Positions 1-8,634 of a stretch of 33,799 nt of DNA are shown in pieces. The stretch comes from Comamonadaceae bacterium (lineage in GTDB: Bacteria > Pseudomonadota > Gammaproteobacteria > Burkholderiales > Burkholderiaceae_C), in the NCBI GenBank assembly GCA_025352965.1, contig JANXRP010000068.1, positions 1-33,799 of the forward strand, read 5' to 3'. How positions within the stretch are numbered: the stretch's first letter is position 1; every line of letters begins with the position of its first letter. The notes under the pieces were generated by a model. It did not search any database, had not been told where the DNA came from, and saw nothing but the letters and a program-made list of their open reading frames with translations. Position numbers and translations under genes: made by a program.

Positions 1-960
1 GCGATTTTGTCGCTGATGCGTGCGTCCAACTTGGACATCGCCATTTTGGAGGTCGGCCTTGGCGGACGCTTAGATGCCACCAATATCATCAACGCCGATT
101 GCGCGGTGATTACCAGCATTGACCTTGACCACACTGAGCTACTCGGTCACACACGCGAAGCGATTGGATTTGAGAAAGCAGGCATCATGCGCGCGGGCAA
201 GCCCGTGGTTTGCAGCGATCCGTTGCCGCCACACAGCATCATCGACCACGCCAAAACGATTGGTGCTGATCTCTGGCTTTTAGCTCGGGACTTTCACTTG
301 GGCGGTGACAAGCAGCAGTGGTCTTGGGCGGCGTCTGAAGGGCGTGGTCGCAGGCAGTACCACGGCCTCGCCTACCCTGCACTGCGCGGGGCGAACCAGC
401 TCATCAATGCAGCAGGCGTATTGGCGGCGCTAGACGCGATTCGACCACTCTTACCTGTGACGGCGCAGGCGGTACGAAATGGTTTTGCTTTTGTTGAGTT
501 TCCAGGACGCTTCCAAATCGTCCCAGGGCAACCCACCTTGGTACTGGACGTGGCGCACAACCCGCACTCCGTGGCGGCGTTAACGGCCAATTTAGATGCC
601 ATGAGCTACCACCCGCGCACCCATGCCGTGTTTGGTGCGATGGCAGATAAAGACCTTAGCGCCATGCTTGCCAAAATCTCCCCACTTATCGACTGCTGGT
701 ACGTCTGCGATTTGCCAACCAACCGCGCGGCAACGGCGGCGGCGCTGCAATCGCAAATCGAAGCCATTTTGGTGATGGAGAAAAAACGACTCCATACGCC
801 CAGCGTCTCATTGCACAGCTCGCCGCAGGCGGGGCTCGATGCAGCGCTCTTGGCTGCCGACCCCACTGATAGAATCGTGGTGTTCGGCTCCTTTTTTACC
901 GTCGGCGGTGTGTTGCAAAACGGTATTCCCTCGCTCACCGCCCCTCATCTGGCCTCGTAA
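1..960 (+). CDS. folC: Bifunctional folylpolyglutamate synthase/dihydrofolate synthase, C-terminal part (5' end outside window)
   Basis: FolC is an ATP-dependent Mur-ligase-type enzyme that joins glutamate to dihydropteroate and to folates in the cytoplasm. The frame is open from base 1 to the TAA at 958-960, giving about 319 residues of a protein usually 420-450 long. The N-terminal GTNGKGS-type P-loop therefore lies left of the window. The visible part begins close to the family signature EVGLGGRLDATN and contains ITSIDLDHTELLG and the C-terminal-domain motif LDVAHNPHS at about residue 180. It is followed after 12 bases by the SPOR gene, then cvpA, purF and metZ, an order common in Burkholderiales. 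The protein appears intact over the visible part. The identification is secure; only the true start is unknown. Confidence 0.96.
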   Translation, partial: AILSLMRASNLDIAILEVGLGGRLDATNIINADCAVITSIDLDHTELLGHTREAIGFEKAGIMRAGKPVVCSDPLPPHSIIDHAKTIGADLWLLARDFHLGGDKQQWSWAASEGRGRRQYHGLAYPALRGANQLINAAGVLAALDAIRPLLPVTAQAVRNGFAFVEFPGRFQIVPGQPTLVLDVAHNPHSVAALTANLDAMSYHPRTHAVFGAMADKDLSAMLAKISPLIDCWYVCDLPTNRAATAAALQSQIEAILVMEKKRLHTPSVSLHSSPQAGLDAALLAADPTDRIVVFGSFFTVGGVLQNGIPSLTAPHLAS

Positions 961-972
961 ATCTCAATCACC

Positions 973-1563
973 ATGGATTCCAACGACACCGAAACCCAAG
1001 CGACCAACGATCTTTCGCAATTGCGACACCAGGCACGCCAGCGTTTTGTCGGGGCAGCGGTGTTGGTGCTGATTGCCGTCATTGCCTTGCCTTTTATGCT
1101 GGATACCAAACCACGTCCCGTCTCCACAGACATAGCGATTGAAATACAAGCGCCCGCCGCTACACCATCAGCATCAGCACCACCACCAGCGCCAGCCCTG
1201 ACACCCGCCGCGCCAGTGCCAACACCCGTTCCGCAAGCCGCTGTATCAGATAAGCCTATCCAGCAAGACACCACGCCAGCTGAGTTAACCAAATCCGATG
1301 ATGGTGCGCGTGCTGCCGCGCTTTTAAATGGCACGGGTTATCAAATTCAAGCGGGCTCATTTACTGACAAAAGTAAGCTGCTAGCCGTGCAGGGTAAGCT
1401 TAGTCAAGCGGGATTCGAAAACTACACGCAAGATGCCATTGCCAAAGATGGCACCGCGCATACCCGCATACGAGTTGGCCCTTTTGCCACACAAGCTGAA
1501 GCCAATAACGTCGCTGCACGCATCGGCAAGCTCGGTATCAAAACCATTGTGATTAAACCCTAG
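973..1563 (+). CDS. Inner-membrane-anchored SPOR-domain protein (DedD-like)
   Basis: This 196-residue protein has a short charged cytoplasmic N-terminus, one membrane span at about residues 31-47 (GAAVLVLIAVIALPFML), a proline/alanine-rich periplasmic linker at about 55-95, and a C-terminal SPOR domain from about residue 115 (GYQIQAGSFTDK, then RVGPFATQAEANNVAARI). SPOR domains bind denuded peptidoglycan glycans at division sites, so a role in septation or cell-wall maintenance is likely from the family. DedD is the usual name for this architecture between folC and cvpA. The ATG at 973 has no clear SD, and the gene starts 12 bases after folC, so it is probably translated from the same mRNA. 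No catalytic domain is seen. Confidence 0.88.
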   Translation: MDSNDTETQATNDLSQLRHQARQRFVGAAVLVLIAVIALPFMLDTKPRPVSTDIAIEIQAPAATPSASAPPPAPALTPAAPVPTPVPQAAVSDKPIQQDTTPAELTKSDDGARAAALLNGTGYQIQAGSFTDKSKLLAVQGKLSQAGFENYTQDAIAKDGTAHTRIRVGPFATQAEANNVAARIGKLGIKTIVIKP

Positions 1564-1574
1564 GAGCAACGGAT

Positions 1575-2090
1575 ATGACCGCCTTCATGGACACGCTGCG
1601 CTTACTTGGACCTTTGGATTACGGCTATCTCGGCCTACTACTGCTCTCGATGTTGCTGGGTGCTGCTCGTGGCTTTATTCATGTGACCATGTCGCTGGCA
1701 GGCTGGTTTGTGGCGCTGGCAGCCTCGCACTATTTAGCCAGCTTTCTCTCCCCATATCTTGTATCAACGAGCCTGGGTGAAACGCCGCGCTATGCCTTGG
1801 CTTTTGTCGTCGTGTTTGTCATTGCTTTGATCGCTTGGAGCATCGTCACGATGCTGGTGAAACAAGCCGTGAGCGGCGTAGGACTTGGTGGATTAGATCG
1901 ATTGCTAGGCGGCATCTTTGGCCTTGTTCGTGGTGCCGTCGTTGCTATTTCGCTCACGGTGCTGGTCAGCAGCACACCCGCCGATCAGTCTGAGACTTGG
2001 CAAAATTCTGTGGCCGTCAAAATGTCTAAAGCTGCAGCCCACGCACTCAAACCTCTTCTGCCAGCCACTATTTCCACTCTGGTTCCCTAA
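1575..2090 (+). CDS. cvpA: CvpA family integral membrane protein
   Basis: This is a 171-residue, very hydrophobic protein with about four membrane spans (near residues 15-33, 37-58, 72-97 and 110-130), matching the CvpA/colicin V production family in length and topology. The glycine-rich segment GVGLGGLDRLLGGIFGLVRG at about residues 100-119 is the typical conserved CvpA loop. Family members support envelope homeostasis in several Proteobacteria; the biochemical activity is unsettled. The start is backed by an AGGAG sequence about ten bases upstream of the ATG, and the gene begins 11 bases after the SPOR gene. purF follows after 25 bases, and cvpA-purF linkage is classical in Proteobacteria. 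Confidence 0.92.
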   Translation: MTAFMDTLRLLGPLDYGYLGLLLLSMLLGAARGFIHVTMSLAGWFVALAASHYLASFLSPYLVSTSLGETPRYALAFVVVFVIALIAWSIVTMLVKQAVSGVGLGGLDRLLGGIFGLVRGAVVAISLTVLVSSTPADQSETWQNSVAVKMSKAAAHALKPLLPATISTLVP

Positions 2091-2115
2091 ATTCTGTTTT
2101 AACCTAAATCTTTTT

Positions 2116-3585
2116 ATGTGCGGTATCACTGGCATCGTCCAATCTCCTTCTGACCAAAGTCCACTCAGCCAAACGCTCTACGACGCGATGCTGCTTTTGC
2201 AACACCGCGGGCAAGACGCCGCTGGTATGGCAACGTTAGAAGACGCAGGCGGCGGACATCGCATCCATTTGCACAAAGACAAGGGCATGGTGCGCGATGC
2301 CTTTCGCACCCGCAACATGCGTAGCTTGGTGGGCAAAATTGGGTTGGGCCAGGTACGTTATCCAACAGCGGGCGACGCCGACAGCGAAGCCGAAGCGCAG
2401 CCCTTTTACGTCAGTGCACCCTTTGGACTGGTGTTAGTCCACAACGGCAATCTCACCAACGCCGATAGCCTGCGCGACGAGCTGTTCCGCACGGGACATC
2501 GCCATACCAACACCACCAGCGACTCCGAAGTGCTGCTCGGTGTGCTGGCAGACGAGCTAGAAAAATCCACGCGCGGCATCAATCTCACCCCCGAAGACGT
2601 GTTCCGCGCTGTGCACGGCGTGCACAAGCGCATCCGTGGCTCGTACGCTGTGATTGTGCTGATTGCAGGGCATGGCCTCTTAGCGTTTCGCGACACCTAC
2701 GGTATCCGTCCACTGTGCCTTGGCACCGACTCCTTTGGCTCGTACATGCTAGCCAGCGAGTCCGTTGCCTTGGAGGGCACAGGGCATCAGCTCTTGCGCG
2801 ACGTGGCCCCTGGAGAGGCGGTATTTATTGACACAGAGGGCACACTCCACGCACAGCCTTGTGCAGCAGTAACCAGCCTCAATCCTTGCATTTTTGAATA
2901 CGTGTATTTGGCTCGCCCCGACTCAGTGATGGACGGCATTTCTGTCTATCAAGCGAGGCTCAACATGGGCGAGACACTCGCCAAGCGCGTCGTCTCTACC
3001 GTGCCGCCCGATCAAATTGATGTGGTGATCCCCATTCCAGAATCTAGCCGCCCCAGCGCCATGCAACTGGCGCAGCTGATTGGCAAGCCGTACATCGAGG
3101 GTTTTGTGAAAAATCGCTACGTCGGGCGCACCTTCATCATGCCCGGGCAGGCGATGCGCAAAAAGTCGGTACGGCAAAAATTGAATGCGATAAGGAGCGA
3201 ATTTGTTGGCAAGAACGTGCTGTTAGTAGATGACTCCATCGTGCGCGGCACGACCAGCCAAGAAATTGTGCAAATGGCACGCGAAGCAGGCGCTAAAAAA
3301 GTGTACCTAGCCAGCGCCGCGCCGCCTGTGCGCTTTCCCAACGTGTACGGCATTGATATGCCAAGCGCCACCGAGCTGGTTGCCAATGGCAAATCAATTG
3401 CCGAGATTGAAGCGCACATTGGCTGTGATGCCTTGATTTATCAGGACTTGGATGCCATGCGCGGTGCGATTGAACGTCTCAATCCCAAAGTCAAAAACTT
3501 TGATGCCTCGTGTTTTGATGGTGTCTATGTGACGGGCGATGTGGACGCTGCGTCGATTGCTAAACTCAATGCTGGACGAATTTAA
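2116..3585 (+). CDS. purF: Amidophosphoribosyltransferase
   Basis: PurF catalyses the first committed step of purine synthesis: PRPP plus glutamine gives 5-phosphoribosylamine. The frame stays open upstream into cvpA, but the start is set by MCGITGIVQ at 2116. Cys2 becomes the N-terminal nucleophile of the Ntn-type glutaminase after Met removal. The protein has 489 residues, normal for the E. coli-type enzyme that lacks a propeptide. The glutaminase half shows LQHRGQDAAGMA and HNGNLTNA. The C-terminal phosphoribosyltransferase half carries the PRPP loop VLLVDDSIVRGTTS at about residues 368-381. There is no SD before the ATG; the upstream sequence is U-rich. The gene lies between cvpA and metZ on the same strand with small gaps and is probably in one operon with them. 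Confidence 0.98.
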   Translation: MCGITGIVQSPSDQSPLSQTLYDAMLLLQHRGQDAAGMATLEDAGGGHRIHLHKDKGMVRDAFRTRNMRSLVGKIGLGQVRYPTAGDADSEAEAQPFYVSAPFGLVLVHNGNLTNADSLRDELFRTGHRHTNTTSDSEVLLGVLADELEKSTRGINLTPEDVFRAVHGVHKRIRGSYAVIVLIAGHGLLAFRDTYGIRPLCLGTDSFGSYMLASESVALEGTGHQLLRDVAPGEAVFIDTEGTLHAQPCAAVTSLNPCIFEYVYLARPDSVMDGISVYQARLNMGETLAKRVVSTVPPDQIDVVIPIPESSRPSAMQLAQLIGKPYIEGFVKNRYVGRTFIMPGQAMRKKSVRQKLNAIRSEFVGKNVLLVDDSIVRGTTSQEIVQMAREAGAKKVYLASAAPPVRFPNVYGIDMPSATELVANGKSIAEIEAHIGCDALIYQDLDAMRGAIERLNPKVKNFDASCFDGVYVTGDVDAASIAKLNAGRI

Positions 3586-3588
3586 ATC

Positions 3589-4800
3589 ATGAACAGCAAA
3601 ACCACCCCTCCACTCCATTTAGACACACTCGCTGTACGCGAAGCCGTGGCCAAAAGCCAATACGGTGAAAACTCCGAGTCGCTCTATCTGACTAGCAGCT
3701 TCACCCAGCCTGATTGCGAGACGGCAGCACGTCGTTTTTCGGGCGAGGAAGAAGGCTACATCTACTCGCGCTTTACCAACCCCACCGTGGACAGCATGGA
3801 GCGACGCTTGGCCGCGCTAGAAGGCACGGAGGGCGCGATTGCCACGTCGAGCGGTATGTCAGCGATTTTGCTTCTCGTGATGGGCTTACTCAAAGCGGGT
3901 GATCATGTGGTGTGCTCGCGCTCGGTATTTGGCTCGACCATCAAGCTGCTCGCGTCTGAGTTTGGTAAATTTGGCGTGGAAACAAGCTTCGTTAGCCAAA
4001 CCGATGTGGCGCAGTGGAAGGCTGCAATCAAGCCAACGACCAAGCTTTTATTTGCCGAGTCCCCCACCAATCCGCTCACGGAGGTTTGCGACATTCAAGC
4101 GCTTGCCGACATCGCTCACAACGCAGGCTGCTTGCTCGCCGTCGATAACTGTTTTTGCACGCCTGCCCTGCAACGTCCAGCCAGCATGGGTGCAGACATC
4201 ATTGTGCACTCTGGCACCAAATATCTAGACGGTCAAGGCCGTGTGATTGCAGGTGCGCTGTGCTGCTCCAAACAACTCATCAAAGACAAGTTCATCCCCG
4301 TGATGCGCAGTGCGGGCATGAGCCTATCAGCCTTCAACGCATGGGTCGTTTTGAAGGGCATGGAGACGCTCGGCATCCGCATGGAAGCCCAGTCTGCACG
4401 TGCCCTAGCGATGGCTGCATGGCTAGAGAGCTTGCCTGGCGTGGCTCGTGTCTACTATCCTGGCCTCAAATCGCATCCGCAGCACGAACTGGCGATGCGT
4501 CAGCAAAATCAAACGGGCGTGGGCTTAGGTGGCGCAGTTGTCTCGTTTGATGTGAAGGCTAGCAGTCCAGCTGAGGCGAGGGCGCGTGCTTTCCATGTCA
4601 TTGACTCGACGCAATTGATGTCCGTGACAGCCAATCTGGGCGACGTGAAGACCATCATCACGCATCCTGCGAGTACGTCGCACGGACGGTTGACGGAAGA
4701 ACAACGTCAATCGGCAGGCATTCAGCAAAGCCTGATCCGCATTGCGGTTGGCCTTGAGCATGTGGGCGATTTGCAAACGGATTTGCTGCGAGGACTCTAA
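3589..4800 (+). CDS. metZ: O-succinylhomoserine sulfhydrylase
   Basis: This is a 403-residue member of the Cys/Met metabolism PLP enzyme family. MetZ makes homocysteine directly from O-succinylhomoserine and sulfide. The PLP-binding lysine lies in HSGTKYLDGQG (Lys211), and the N-terminal YSRFTNPTV and the loop ESPTNPL are typical. The position straight after purF (three bases between the purF stop and this ATG) is the usual one for metZ in beta- and gammaproteobacteria, which favours MetZ over MetB or cystathionine beta-lyase. Sequence alone cannot fully separate these paralogues. The 3' end overlaps the convergent acyl-CoA ligase by four bases, so no terminator fits between the two genes. 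Confidence 0.93.
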   Translation: MNSKTTPPLHLDTLAVREAVAKSQYGENSESLYLTSSFTQPDCETAARRFSGEEEGYIYSRFTNPTVDSMERRLAALEGTEGAIATSSGMSAILLLVMGLLKAGDHVVCSRSVFGSTIKLLASEFGKFGVETSFVSQTDVAQWKAAIKPTTKLLFAESPTNPLTEVCDIQALADIAHNAGCLLAVDNCFCTPALQRPASMGADIIVHSGTKYLDGQGRVIAGALCCSKQLIKDKFIPVMRSAGMSLSAFNAWVVLKGMETLGIRMEAQSARALAMAAWLESLPGVARVYYPGLKSHPQHELAMRQQNQTGVGLGGAVVSFDVKASSPAEARARAFHVIDSTQLMSVTANLGDVKTIITHPASTSHGRLTEEQRQSAGIQQSLIRIAVGLEHVGDLQTDLLRGL

Positions 4801-6560
4801 ACCTTCGCCATCTCCGCATCTTGAAGCGCTCGCCACATGGTTTTACCGCTGCCACTTTTGGGGAGTGTGTCAATAAATTCAACAATTTTTGGCACTTTGT
4901 AGGCAGCCATATTGTCTTTGCACCAAGCCGTAATATCAGCTTCTGAGATCTTGCCTTTATGAGTCCCGCGTAGCACCACAAACGCTTTAACCGTCTCGCC
5001 CCGATAGGCATCGCGAGCACCAATCACGCAGGCTTCTGCAATGGCTTCGTGTTTGAACATCAGCGCCTCCACCTCGGCTGGCCAGACTTTAAAGCCGCTC
5101 GCATTAATCATGCGCTTGAGCCTATCGGTCATAAAGAAGTAACCCTCTTCGTCCATACGACCAATATCGCCTGAGCGGAAGAATCGTTTTCCTTCAAAAT
5201 CAATGAACGCCTCTGCTGTGGCATCTGGACGCTTCCAATAGCCACTAAAAATTTCAGGGCCATGCATGATGATTTCACCCTGCTCGCCAACTGGGCATTC
5301 TTGGTTGGTTTCAGGATTCCACACACGCGAGTCGGTGCTCATAAACGGAATGCCAAGGCACTGCTGCTTGGCGCGATCAGGCGGATTGGTATGGCTGGGT
5401 GCGGCAGTCTCTGTGAGTCCGTAACCTTCAACGTATACCAAACCGTACGCATCTAAAAGCCGCTGTGCCACGGCAGCGGGCATGGCGGCACCGCCACCGC
5501 CAATATTAAGCAAGCTGGTGAGGTCGTAATCGGCAAAGTTGGGCGAAGCTAGTAAATCCATCACCATGGTCGGAATATTCGTCCAGTGCGTGACACGGTG
5601 CTTGGAGATCATGCGTCCTGCGAAATCTCTATCCCACCTTGGCATCAATACCAAGGTTGCGCCTTGCAAAATACTGGAATGCATGACGCTGACCATGCCT
5701 GTGATATGGAACATGGGCACCACTACCAGACCCACAATCGCAGCGCTTGCGTTTGTCCATAAGCCTGAGCTAATAGCGTTGTGCATGATAGAGCGATGCG
5801 TGTGCTCGCAGCCCTTAGGCAAACCTGTGGTGCCACTGGTGTAGGGAAGAATCGCTAGATCAAGCGGTTTAGCTGCATGCGCGGGCAATGCCGCTGTGAA
5901 GGCCGCCGCATCGGCATCCGCTAGCGCCATGATCTGGGGCCACGTGTGGACAAGGCTTGCGGTGCATCCTGCCCGCGCGGCCAATGTGGGCGCGGCATGA
6001 CGAGCAGATAACCACGGCAACCATGCTGCTGGCGGTGCATCCACGCCTGTCACGTTCAAATCAAATGCATCACTGATATGCGTGGTGACGATGTGCGCCA
6101 AACGCAGCGCAGGCTCTAATGCATTGCTGGCCGCAGCCATGTCCGCAGCGAGATCGGCTGTGGTGACGGCCACCCGCGTATCAGGGTCTGTGATGTAGTG
6201 TTTAAGCTCCTCAGCCTTATTCATCGGATTGACGGGCACAACCACCGCGCCAAGCCGCAAAATGGCGAAATGCGTCATGATGAGCTGCGGGCAATTTTGC
6301 ATGGACAGCACCACGCGGTCGCCTGCTTGCACGCCAAGACGATGCAAATACGCGGCTATCCGTAGCACTTTGTCTTGCAATTGAGCATACGTCAGGTGCG
6401 TGCCCAAAAACACAATCGCATCCTTGTTGGGATAGCGCAGCGCCGAACCTTCTAGGTTGTGCCACAGCGAGGTCTCGGGCAGTGGAATTGAATGCGGCAA
6501 GCGGCGAGGCCAGTGTTTAAAGTGTGGGCGATCAGATGGGGCGGCATGTGTGGAATTCAT
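4797..6560 (-). CDS. Medium/long-chain acyl-CoA ligase (AMP-forming, FadD-like)
   Basis: This 587-residue ANL-superfamily enzyme would activate a carboxylic acid with ATP and then transfer it to CoA. It has the AMP-binding P-loop YTSGTTGLPKG (about residues 240-250), the GYGLTETA motif, the hinge region RSGDIGRMDEEGYFFMTDR followed by KRMINASGFKVWPAEVE, and the C-terminal catalytic lysine in PKSGSGK (Lys573). The overall form fits a fatty acyl-CoA ligase; the exact chain length or acid cannot be read from sequence. It is the last gene of a minus-strand run after a DMT transporter and a 3-hydroxyisobutyryl-CoA hydrolase-like enzyme, so the acid may belong to branched-chain or fatty-acid catabolism (inference). 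The ATG at 6560 lies 47 bases after the preceding stop, and a hairpin occupies that gap. Confidence 0.9.
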   Translation of the reverse strand: MNSTHAAPSDRPHFKHWPRRLPHSIPLPETSLWHNLEGSALRYPNKDAIVFLGTHLTYAQLQDKVLRIAAYLHRLGVQAGDRVVLSMQNCPQLIMTHFAILRLGAVVVPVNPMNKAEELKHYITDPDTRVAVTTADLAADMAAASNALEPALRLAHIVTTHISDAFDLNVTGVDAPPAAWLPWLSARHAAPTLAARAGCTASLVHTWPQIMALADADAAAFTAALPAHAAKPLDLAILPYTSGTTGLPKGCEHTHRSIMHNAISSGLWTNASAAIVGLVVVPMFHITGMVSVMHSSILQGATLVLMPRWDRDFAGRMISKHRVTHWTNIPTMVMDLLASPNFADYDLTSLLNIGGGGAAMPAAVAQRLLDAYGLVYVEGYGLTETAAPSHTNPPDRAKQQCLGIPFMSTDSRVWNPETNQECPVGEQGEIIMHGPEIFSGYWKRPDATAEAFIDFEGKRFFRSGDIGRMDEEGYFFMTDRLKRMINASGFKVWPAEVEALMFKHEAIAEACVIGARDAYRGETVKAFVVLRGTHKGKISEADITAWCKDNMAAYKVPKIVEFIDTLPKSGSGKTMWRALQDAEMAKV

Positions 6561-6574
6561 GCACCCATTTTTAT

Positions 6575-6593
6575 CGCAAGCCGCTTGCTTGCG
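6575..6593 (-). repeat. Perfect 7-bp inverted repeat (hairpin) between the hydrolase and acyl-CoA ligase genes
   Basis: CGCAAGC and GCTTGCG pair perfectly around a five-base loop in the 47-base gap before the acyl-CoA ligase start. On the minus strand the stem is followed by ATAAAAATGGG rather than a U-run, so it is not a standard intrinsic terminator. It ends 14 bases before the ATG and could affect ribosome loading or mRNA stability, or protect the upstream 3' end. Function is not shown. Confidence 0.5.
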
Positions 6594-6607
6594 TGATGTG
6601 GTTTTCC

Positions 6608-7726
6608 CTAGAAAGAATCACCTAAGCGACGCAGAGGATGCTCACTTGGCTCCCACGGACTCACAAAGAATGCATTCACCATCGTAGGCGTGACATCTTC
6701 TATTCGTACAGGCTGCCATTTGGGTGCGTGATCTTTATCGATAACCAGTGAGCGAATGCCCTCAACTGTGTCGCTATGTTTGTTTGGCGTGTCTGCAAAG
6801 CACCGATACACCATGTCCCGCTCCATTCGCAAATCATCGCTAAGGCTCATCTGGCGTGCCCTGCGGATCTGCTCTAGCGTCACGGCGAGCATCAAGGGGG
6901 AGTTTTTTTGCAACTTGGCTAGTGCTATTTTTGCCCATTCGGAATCATTCGATTGCAAAGATTGAACGATCTCTTGCAAAGATCCGAAGGCAAAATGCTT
7001 TTGCATTAAATCCAGATGCTCAATAACGGGGCGTTCATGCGTAGGCGGGCTCAGCACGAACGGCACGGGATTATTCCAAATATCAAGTAAATCTTTTGAC
7101 TCAACCCATACATCTGCAAGCCCCATGGACAAAGCCTGTTGTCCAGAGAGCATCTGACCCGTCAGCGCCAAGTATTCACCCACGCCGACAATTGAATTTG
7201 CACAGCGGCTTAAAAAATAGCCACCGCCCACATCGGGAAATAAACCAATCGCCGTTTCTGGCATCGCCATTTTGGTTCGCTCGGTCACCATGCGGATGCT
7301 TGCCCCTTGCGTAAGACCCATGCCGCCGCCCATCACCACACCATCCATAAAAGCGATGACAGGCTTGGGGTAGTGGTGAATCAAATGATTGAGTGTGTAC
7401 TCTTCGGTAAAGAAGGCTTCTAGTGAATCACGGTTGCGCGCTTCGTCATAGCTTGCATCACTTGATTTTGAATAAACCGCTTCGTGAAAATACCTGATAT
7501 CACCACCTGCGCAGAATGAACCAAACGGCTCGGAAGCCTCGGAAGCCTTATTCCATTTGGTTCCGCGCAGGAGCATATGCGTAATAGTCGCATCATCACG
7601 CCATGCGAAGAGCGCTTTTGAAATGTCCCGAATCATGGTGAGCGATAAGGCGTTTAAAGCCTTCGGACGATTGAGCGTGAGCCGAGCGATGCCACCCTCT
7701 ACACTTGTGATGATATGTCTATCCAT
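6608..7726 (-). CDS. Enoyl-CoA hydratase/isomerase family protein, 3-hydroxyisobutyryl-CoA hydrolase type
   Basis: This 372-residue crotonase-fold protein has the size and active-site pattern of 3-hydroxyisobutyryl-CoA hydrolases, which release free acid from a valine-degradation intermediate. The first oxyanion-hole segment is FCAGGDIRYF (residues 71-80) and the second is VMGGGMGL (131-138). The characteristic MPETAIGLFPDVGGG follows, with Glu157 and Asp165 as the likely catalytic residues, and the C-terminal HIBYL extension is present. Simple hydratases are about 260 residues, which argues against that role. The start overlaps the end of the DMT gene by eight bases, implying co-translation. 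A 9-bp tandem repeat adds Ala-Ser-Glu-Ala-Ser-Glu just before the oxyanion loop. Activity on 3-hydroxypropionyl-CoA is possible too. Confidence 0.87.
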   Translation of the reverse strand: MDRHIITSVEGGIARLTLNRPKALNALSLTMIRDISKALFAWRDDATITHMLLRGTKWNKASEASEPFGSFCAGGDIRYFHEAVYSKSSDASYDEARNRDSLEAFFTEEYTLNHLIHHYPKPVIAFMDGVVMGGGMGLTQGASIRMVTERTKMAMPETAIGLFPDVGGGYFLSRCANSIVGVGEYLALTGQMLSGQQALSMGLADVWVESKDLLDIWNNPVPFVLSPPTHERPVIEHLDLMQKHFAFGSLQEIVQSLQSNDSEWAKIALAKLQKNSPLMLAVTLEQIRRARQMSLSDDLRMERDMVYRCFADTPNKHSDTVEGIRSLVIDKDHAPKWQPVRIEDVTPTMVNAFFVSPWEPSEHPLRRLGDSF

Positions 7727-8618
7727 TTGACTTTCTCATACCTAACAAGACATTACTTAACAATGCCACGAGCACCAATGTGCCGCCAGTGAGCACTTGA
7801 TACGTCGGTACTTCACCAATAAAAATCCATGCCCACGTGATGCCAAAAACAATCTCTAGCAAGGCGAGCAATGAAACTTCAGCTGCTTTCAAAACGCGGG
7901 CGCAGATAACAGCAATCGAGCAAGGAATTGCCAATTGAAACAAACCCAAAAACCCGAGCCACGCCACATCATGCGCCGTCGCTTGCAGCGGCAACGCAAA
8001 CGGCAACATGGTGATACTGGACAAGATAGCACCCAGAAAAACGCTAGGCACTAAATCGAGACTGCTGCTACTTGGCTGCGTCTGTTTCATTTGCTGAACT
8101 TGAGCATTTGTCCACATGATGGAGCCGCAAATAGGTACCAAGAGCGCAATCAAGCAGCCAGCAATATCGCCAGCCCTACCAATAGCAAATTGCGACCAAA
8201 ACATATAGCCAATGCCAAACGCGGCCAATCCGATGGCATAGTAAGTGCGGCTTGGCAACTGGTGTCTCGTGGCGAGCCTTGACACAAGTGCAGTCAAGAG
8301 CGGCCCTGCGGCCAAGGTGATGAGTACGTTAGCCACCGAGGTGAGCACCATCGCGATCATGAAAGCGCTAAACATCACCGACCAACAGATGCCAGAGACC
8401 CACAGCGCACCACTACGCCACGGCACGGCTTTGTACCACTGTTTGCCTCGTGTGAGTGGTAGCAGCACTAAGAGAGACACAGCCGTAAAGAAGCTTCTCC
8501 AAAACGTGACTTCAAAACTCTCGGCCGAGTCAAGCTGTTTGGTCACAACGCCCGCTGTTGACCATAACAAAGGGCAGAGCACCATGAGTGCCACTGCCCT
8601 GTTGTGTGTTATTTTCAT
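7719..8618 (-). CDS. EamA/DMT-superfamily transporter
   Basis: This is a 299-residue, highly hydrophobic protein with about ten membrane helices arranged as two EamA repeats. The first repeat begins near residue 10 (ALMVLCPLLWSTAGVVTKQL) and the second near residue 150. Family members export metabolites or amino acids in the drug/metabolite transporter superfamily; the substrate cannot be read from sequence. ALLEIVFGITWAWIFIGE in the second half is the usual EamA helix-nine pattern. The gene begins 16 bases after typA and overlaps the hydrolase gene by eight bases, so it links the translation operon to the two acyl-CoA enzymes. Efflux of an organic acid is possible but unsupported by anything beyond position. 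Confidence 0.88.
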   Translation of the reverse strand: MKITHNRAVALMVLCPLLWSTAGVVTKQLDSAESFEVTFWRSFFTAVSLLVLLPLTRGKQWYKAVPWRSGALWVSGICWSVMFSAFMIAMVLTSVANVLITLAAGPLLTALVSRLATRHQLPSRTYYAIGLAAFGIGYMFWSQFAIGRAGDIAGCLIALLVPICGSIMWTNAQVQQMKQTQPSSSSLDLVPSVFLGAILSSITMLPFALPLQATAHDVAWLGFLGLFQLAIPCSIAVICARVLKAAEVSLLALLEIVFGITWAWIFIGEVPTYQVLTGGTLVLVALLSNVLLGMRKSNG

Positions 8619-8634
8619 AACGGCTAAACGCTGA

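Noticed and set aside
6575-6593. Hairpin considered as an intrinsic terminator
   Set aside because: Neither strand has a U-run directly after the stem, so I list it only as an inverted repeat.
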